Below, piece by piece: positions 58,701-64,000 of a DNA stretch of 64,000 nt. The position numbers and the translations under genes are program-made. Numbering within the stretch: position 1 is the stretch's first letter; the number at the start of each line of letters is the position of its first letter. The notes under the pieces were generated by a model, which saw only the letters and a list, made by a program, of their open reading frames with translations, was not told the DNA's origin and ran no database searches. This DNA comes from Lunularia cruciata (taxonomy: Eukaryota; Streptophyta; Marchantiopsida; Lunulariales; Lunulariaceae). Location: assembly GCA_948567375.1 (NCBI GenBank), contig OX419756.1:24778552-24842551 (forward strand), read 5' to 3'.

Positions 58701-60356
58701 TGACACTACTCACACTCTACCATCCTCCTATACACAAAGAAGGTGTTTTCCTTCCAATCTAAACCACTTAGCTTGTTGAAGGATACAGTCTTTCTCCTTG
58801 GCACCAACTATGCTACCACAACACCAATGCAAAGATAATCCATTACTAAGACATCATCATGAATACTCATTGACCTATATCAATATCTCCACCTTTTGGA
58901 TCCATGACCTCAACAACTACTCCTATATGTGCTAAGAGAGATATCATCAAAGACTCAAAGGCAAAACAACTCATGTAGCTTCTCAAGAACCTCCAAATTC
59001 TCTATTTGGGTCCAATGTCTTGCTCTCAAGTATCCTCTTTAACTGATGAAGGAGTGAAAGATGCACTAATAGCTATTACAATGGGCCCTTAGGAGTAGTA
59101 AATTTATGCCTCCAACCATTAGAATCTCCAACCTCATAGCTAGAAAACTCTCTTTGTTGTGGCTACAAGCCTCACATGTCCTCTAGTTGCATCCCAAGTA
59201 GACTAAGGGTGTAATCCTATTATGAGACAAAAAAATTCTAAGACAAGATGTGTGGGAAGAGAAAAAGTTCAAGAAGAGAAGTTTTGTGGGTAAGAATATT
59301 GATGAGAATGTACAAGAGTAGAAGAAATTAATGAAGAGTTTAGCAGCATGCTCACAAGTTAGAATCATTTAGCATCTAAGGAAGGAGAGCCAATTGGATT
59401 TTATGACATTTACTCATGGACTGCTAGGGTAGCCATAGCTACAAACTAGTGTAGTAATTTAGAGTAGGTTAGAGAATTATTTTTAGGGTCAGGATCTAGT
59501 ATTAAGAAGGATTTGCTTCTCTTGAGAGTAATCTTGATTTGGCCAACAAAGATCACTATAAGGACTTCTTGAGACTCTCAAAAATTTGTAGATTAACTCA
59601 AATGGACTCCCATGGGAAAGATGGACTAAGTGCCCTATGAGAAGTGGATTCCTTCCTCCCGCAAGATTGTATTATGCAATTTAGAGCCTAAGTCCAATGT
59701 GGTACAAGGTTAGTCAACGATAATGCACTTCTTCTCTAGCCATGTGTTTAATGGTACGATTGAAAGTTGCAAATACTTGAAAGTTTTTAAGGAATCAGTG
59801 CTCCTCTATGGTTCATTACACTGATCCCTTGTCTGGTCTAGGTTATTATAACCACATTCATTGATGTATTAATAAACCAACTCTGAGTGATATACTAAGG
59901 AGGCCAAAGAGTTTGTAGGAGTGATAGAGTTTGAACCATCCCTAAGGGTAAATGTCTAAGGGGAATTTTCTTCCTCGAATGGAACTATAACATGCTACAT
60001 GAGCCCCAACTACATCACCTCCTTGTGCCATGTGAGCGACCAATTGCAGAAGTTTGTATCATTGTTTTCCTCACCCCATAACACTCACATTTCCATTCTG
60101 AGATAGGATAACAACTAAAAACCCAAGTAGACCCTCTCACCAATAGCTACTAGTTGTGTCCCAAGAATACCATACCCACTTGTCCCATTTCCCCCAACAT
60201 GTGCTTGAATTGTCTTGATAGACACGAAGCTTTCAAGTGTTTGAGTGGTGATGCCTATCAAGAACATCCTACCTTGCTCCACCAAGCCATTGCTCATAAT
60301 CTAGGTCAAATAGGTCAGGTCCATAGCTTCACCTAACACCTAATGATTGGATTCTA
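58701..60356 (-). other. Probable upstream part of family E, unresolved
   Basis: Directly above the integrase the - strand gives an EDGR..V-type segment that fits the region before the HHCC domain. RT and RNase H could not be recognised further up. Small frames such as 60115-60297 have no known motif. Confidence 0.3.
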
Positions 60357-63300
60357 TGACAAATCAATGTTAATATACTTATAGTATAGTCAATAAGAAC
60401 AATTTGTTCCCACGAGTATATTGTTCAGAAAAATGCCTAGAGTAAAGCAAAACACACACTTTTCATTTATTGTCTCTTGTTTAACTTCTTGGGCAGAAAC
60501 CACTCTAAGAACAGTGTCATCCTCTATGGTGCACTATAGCAAATAAAAAATAAATCACTTTTACTCTAAAAGCCAAGATTGCTCTTGAATGTGATGGTTT
60601 GTACAACTCTAAATGCCACTCCATTCCAAAGATGCAATGCCTAAAAATGTGTTCTACCCTTTCTAGAAGGCACAACCTGTAGGAAAAAACTTCCTACTAC
60701 TTCTTGTCTAAACTTTTTGATTTTGTGGTACTACTTATGTGGTGAGCTTCCCAACCCACTTGTTCCACAAGTTCACTCCTTTGAATTCTTTAATACACAC
60801 CTTGATCAAGGACAAGTACCCGCTTGGCACTAAGCACTAAAGACCTATTGTGAGAATCCTTATCTCTACTCTTGCCTAGACATTGAACAACATACAAAAT
60901 GAAGGACAAAAAACTTGCAAAGAAGTAAGAGCACTCTTTAGTTGCAATCAAAGTCTGCATTACAAAAAGAACAAACATGAGTACTCAACCTTATATATAA
61001 GTCTAGCTCCAAGCTGAGGGGATCAGAATTCCAAGTGAATCTTGAAAATTCCTAATCTAAATTGTCCATCATTAATTTTGACTATCCTAATCCTATCTTA
61101 TCCTAGTCATCTATGAATGATTAGGCTTCTACACGTGGTAGGAGAGATATTAGACCCCACCTAATCTATTTTTAGTGTACAACCTTGAGTACCTATACAA
61201 ACCCAAAGACCATCCTCTTCAAGTATATACAACTTTGAGTGCATGACAATTTTGAAAGTACTTGTCCTCAGCTCTATACAACTCCAAGTGCACCTTAACT
61301 TTAAGTGCAATCCTCTCAAATACATACAATGCTGAGTGCAATCATGACTAGCCTACTCAGAGTGCTCATGTACTGTACAACTCTGAGTACCTAATCCTTA
61401 CTAAAGAGTATTTGTCTTACAGAAGGACTTCCTATCAAGGGAGTGCCTTGGACTGGAACTACTAAGGATGAAGGACTTTGTTCACCTCTTAGGTATCTAA
61501 TGAGCTGGTCTATCTGGGCTTGATACCTAGCTAACTCTAGTAAGAAGGTCTGGCATACTTCATTGAACTTCTTATCGGAATGCTCCTTCAAGTACAAGGA
61601 TAGGCTATTGATGGAATCTTCCTTGTAGGCCTTGTTTTGCAAATGTTGGACTTGCATCTGCATCTTCACTTTGTGGTGTTTGGTCCTCAAGTCCAACATT
61701 ACTCCTTCTTCCTAGAGCATCTCCATGAATAGGGATTGGATCCCTTCCAATCAATGCAATGCCTTTAGTTGAACTTCTTCTCTTTGCTTTGATTGCCTAC
61801 CCCATTTGGCCTTCTATTTTTCCAACAGTTGGAGGCCTTCTGCATGCTTGATTCTTTCTTCCTATGCCTCCTTGGTGAGACATTTCAATTGAGCTGCCCC
61901 TTCCTTCTGGACTCTTGCATTTGTTGTTCCACTGTTACTACTTGGTCATGCTTCTCCTTTAGGGCACTTTGAGTGTTGTCCACCTCATAGCACTTGCTGC
62001 AAAGTTGGTATTTGGCTTCCTTCTTGAACTAGTTGAACTCAAGGCGGAGTGCCTTCTAATCTCCTCCATATCTCTTGGGCTTGGATGCTTGATGATCTTG
62101 TTTGTTTTTAATAGTGGTACATTTCCTCTTCAACTCTTGGTTCTCTTGTAACAAAGCACTTACCCTCAAAGCCCTTGCCTTGCACAAATCTCTTGCTTTT
62201 GCTATCTCATCCTTCACCATGTCCTCTCTAGCCTTTTGAGTGTAGATTTGCTTGTGCATGGCCTTGATCAGCATGGCATAGTCCACCATAGCAAGGCACT
62301 TGGCTTGGTACTATGGCAATAACACCTCCATTAATTGCAATGTAGAGCCCATTGAGTGAATGGTGAAATTCAAGCTATCTTGCACCTACACTGACTTGGA
62401 TGTTGTAGATACCAACCTCAAGAAGATCTATCACAATGCTGATCTCCTCTTCTTCTTTGGCATTGTTGGTAATTTGGTCCTCTTCTTCAATGCAACCATC
62501 AGCCTCTTCTTCTTCTCTTGGCCAAAGTTTTTGGTCCCTCAAGCACTCATCCCAATCTTTCACTTCTATTGTGGCTGATTCTTCTTGGAAATTTGGACCC
62601 AAGAGTGCTTGCTCAATTATTGCCACTTCTTCCACCATGTATTCTTCTTCATCTGCAAGGCCCTCATCCATGTCTTGGTCCTGCAATTGGGGATCAGATT
62701 GAGCATCCTCCCAAGTTTCTTCTCCTTCTTTTTTGTCTCCTAAGGTAGAGGTTGATCCTTGAAAAGTGAAGGACCCTTGCTCCTCCTCATCTTCATCAAC
62801 CTCAATGTCCTCAACTTCATCTTCCAAAGATGACACTTCAATAATTTGGGCACTTGCCTTTGACTTCTTATCAAGAGGACATGGTTTCTTCTTTGGGGTG
62901 GTGTTCTTCCACTTTGGTGCCTTGGGCAAGGCTTGCTCTTCATCTACAAGCATAAATTGGCCTACCTCTACAAATTTTTTATCTGCCAAGCAATACTTGG
63001 TGATTTGAGTAGGTCCTTCAAGTTGCACTTCAAAATAACATACAAGATAAGCATGGGTAGAGAACCTCTTCCTTGGTTAGAAGGTTTTCCCCATGTAGTA
63101 GTGCATTGTGAAACGAGAAATGTAAGTAGCTCCTCCTTTGTCTTCAAAATCTTTGTGCATGAGCTTGCAAAGCTTGTCAAACATTTTGGCCCAATCTATA
63201 GGCTCTCTTGCATACATATAATCAAAGAACATTGCTTGGTCATTAGTTAAGTAGGTGGTTTATTTATGTTTGAAAAGTTTCATATTTGCTTCTACAATGG

Positions 63301-64000
63301 CTCTTTGGACAAGGTCTTCCTTGTCACTAGCTACACTACATCCATTGTTCTTGGAGCACTTATAGTTAAAGTGGCTCTTGAATTCAAGGGTTAGCTCCTT
63401 GTTTGAAAATCTAAGGATAGCCTCAAGAGCCTTCCTATAAGTGTTGGGAATGACTACCATGGTTCTTGCAAACAAAGATGTTGCAAGCAATTGATGTACT
63501 CGACCAAGGGCTTCACTTCACACTAAGTACCTAAGATCACGCTAAGTACCTAAGATTGCACCAAATTCTACTCTCAAAAATGACTTTGAGTACTCAATAT
63601 TTCATAGAAATTTACAAGACACTACTCAATCAACTAAGCAAATAGATTGAGCTGCCATTGCAAGCCATGCACTTTAATTTATATAGCCAAATCCTAGTCA
63701 TTACTTAGCACTCAAGAGGTTATAGAGTGCATAGGCACTTGCAATTATGCAAGCAAAGGCCTCTACATGTTGTCCTTGGGCAAAGTCACCTTCCCATGTG
63801 CCAAAAATCTGTTTTCCAAACACTTTCTCCAATGCGACACTTGCCCACTAAGTGCCAAGTGCTATCTTGTAGGTAACCGCCGCGCTTGGCAGCAAGTACC
63901 ATTAGAAGTAAGTGCCATTTGTGGCAAGCTCAAATTTTAGTGCCACTTCCCTCCAAGTGACAAGGTGGCACTTGGAAATTAGGCCTATATGCCTCACCTG
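60357..64000 (-). mobile_element. Family D element end (LTR with ORF), runs past window edge
   Basis: The low-coordinate edge TGACAAATC parallels the TGACAACCC edge of family-A LTRs. The following blocks (GGCAGAAACCACTCTAAGAAC) parallel GGTAGAAACCACACTTAAAAG at about 33556. A - strand TATA-like TTATATATAAGG lies near 60990. Beyond it is an ORF related to the family-A LTR ORF, giving the same ORF-plus-promoter layout. The other end is outside the window. Confidence 0.5.
61391..63490 (-). pseudogene. Family D terminal ORF, decayed
   Basis: 63260-63490 has DKEDLVQRAIVEANMKLFKHK. The sequence just after it (63180-63240) reads AMFFDYMYAREPIDWAKMF through a break. Both match the KDLVQRGIV and FFHQMFAREALNWAK segments of the family-A LTR ORF. 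62375-63028 is 217 open codons, very acidic (LEDEVEDIEVDEDEEEQ). 62056-62289 is coiled coil (ARALRVSALLQENQELKRK), and 61391-61699 is a C-terminal piece matching 38148-38372. Breaks separate the parts. Function unknown. Confidence 0.55.

Overview
This looks like a nuclear window from a land plant with a large, repeat-rich genome. Three things point there: a six-exon plant-type laccase with GT-AG introns, nested Ty3/gypsy LTR retrotransposons, and a decayed integrase of a type I associate from memory with non-angiosperm land plants. I favour a gymnosperm or seed-free vascular plant, but the sequence alone does not settle the clade. No bacterial-style operons, CRISPR arrays or RNA genes were seen.

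Layout. Positions 1-37211 are almost entirely nested retroelements. Family A (my label) has one copy on the + strand: LTR end at 3926, primer site at 3936, and broken gag, protease and RT start up to 11051. An antisense family-A solo LTR lies inside it at 4153-7524. A second copy lies on the - strand, with 5' LTR 33421-37211, gag-protease-truncated RT 29644-33420, and 3' LTR 26479-29643. The family-A LTRs are 3.2-3.8 kb and themselves carry a roughly 2 kb reading frame. Family B has an old broken copy, B1 (11052-26478, - strand). B1 is split by a 742-bp solo LTR (12148-12889, 5-bp target duplication) and by a young full-length copy, B2 (12924-20749). B2 has two 694-bp LTRs with no difference seen by eye, an uninterrupted 1608-codon gag-pol, and an extra zinc-knuckle ORF upstream of gag.

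From 37212 to about 53500 repeat density falls. Here lie a fragment of family D (37860-38390), an 86-bp by 5 tandem array (42168-42596), unassigned ORFs at 43.1-44.1 kb, and the one recognisable host gene. This is a secreted laccase on the - strand (45668-49819) whose six exons join in frame to 613 codons plus stop. From about 57480 the window returns to decayed elements: family E, with a gypsy integrase followed by a PHD-finger-like tail (- strand, 57490-58700), and family D (60357 to window end, - strand), whose terminal region carries an ORF related to the one in the family-A LTRs.

How the parts work together: B2 encodes everything needed for a gypsy cycle and is the best candidate for a currently mobile element. 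A copy 2 keeps LTRs, primer site, gag and protease but lacks most of pol, so it could only move with help. The laccase stands apart as a lignin/phenolic oxidase gene.
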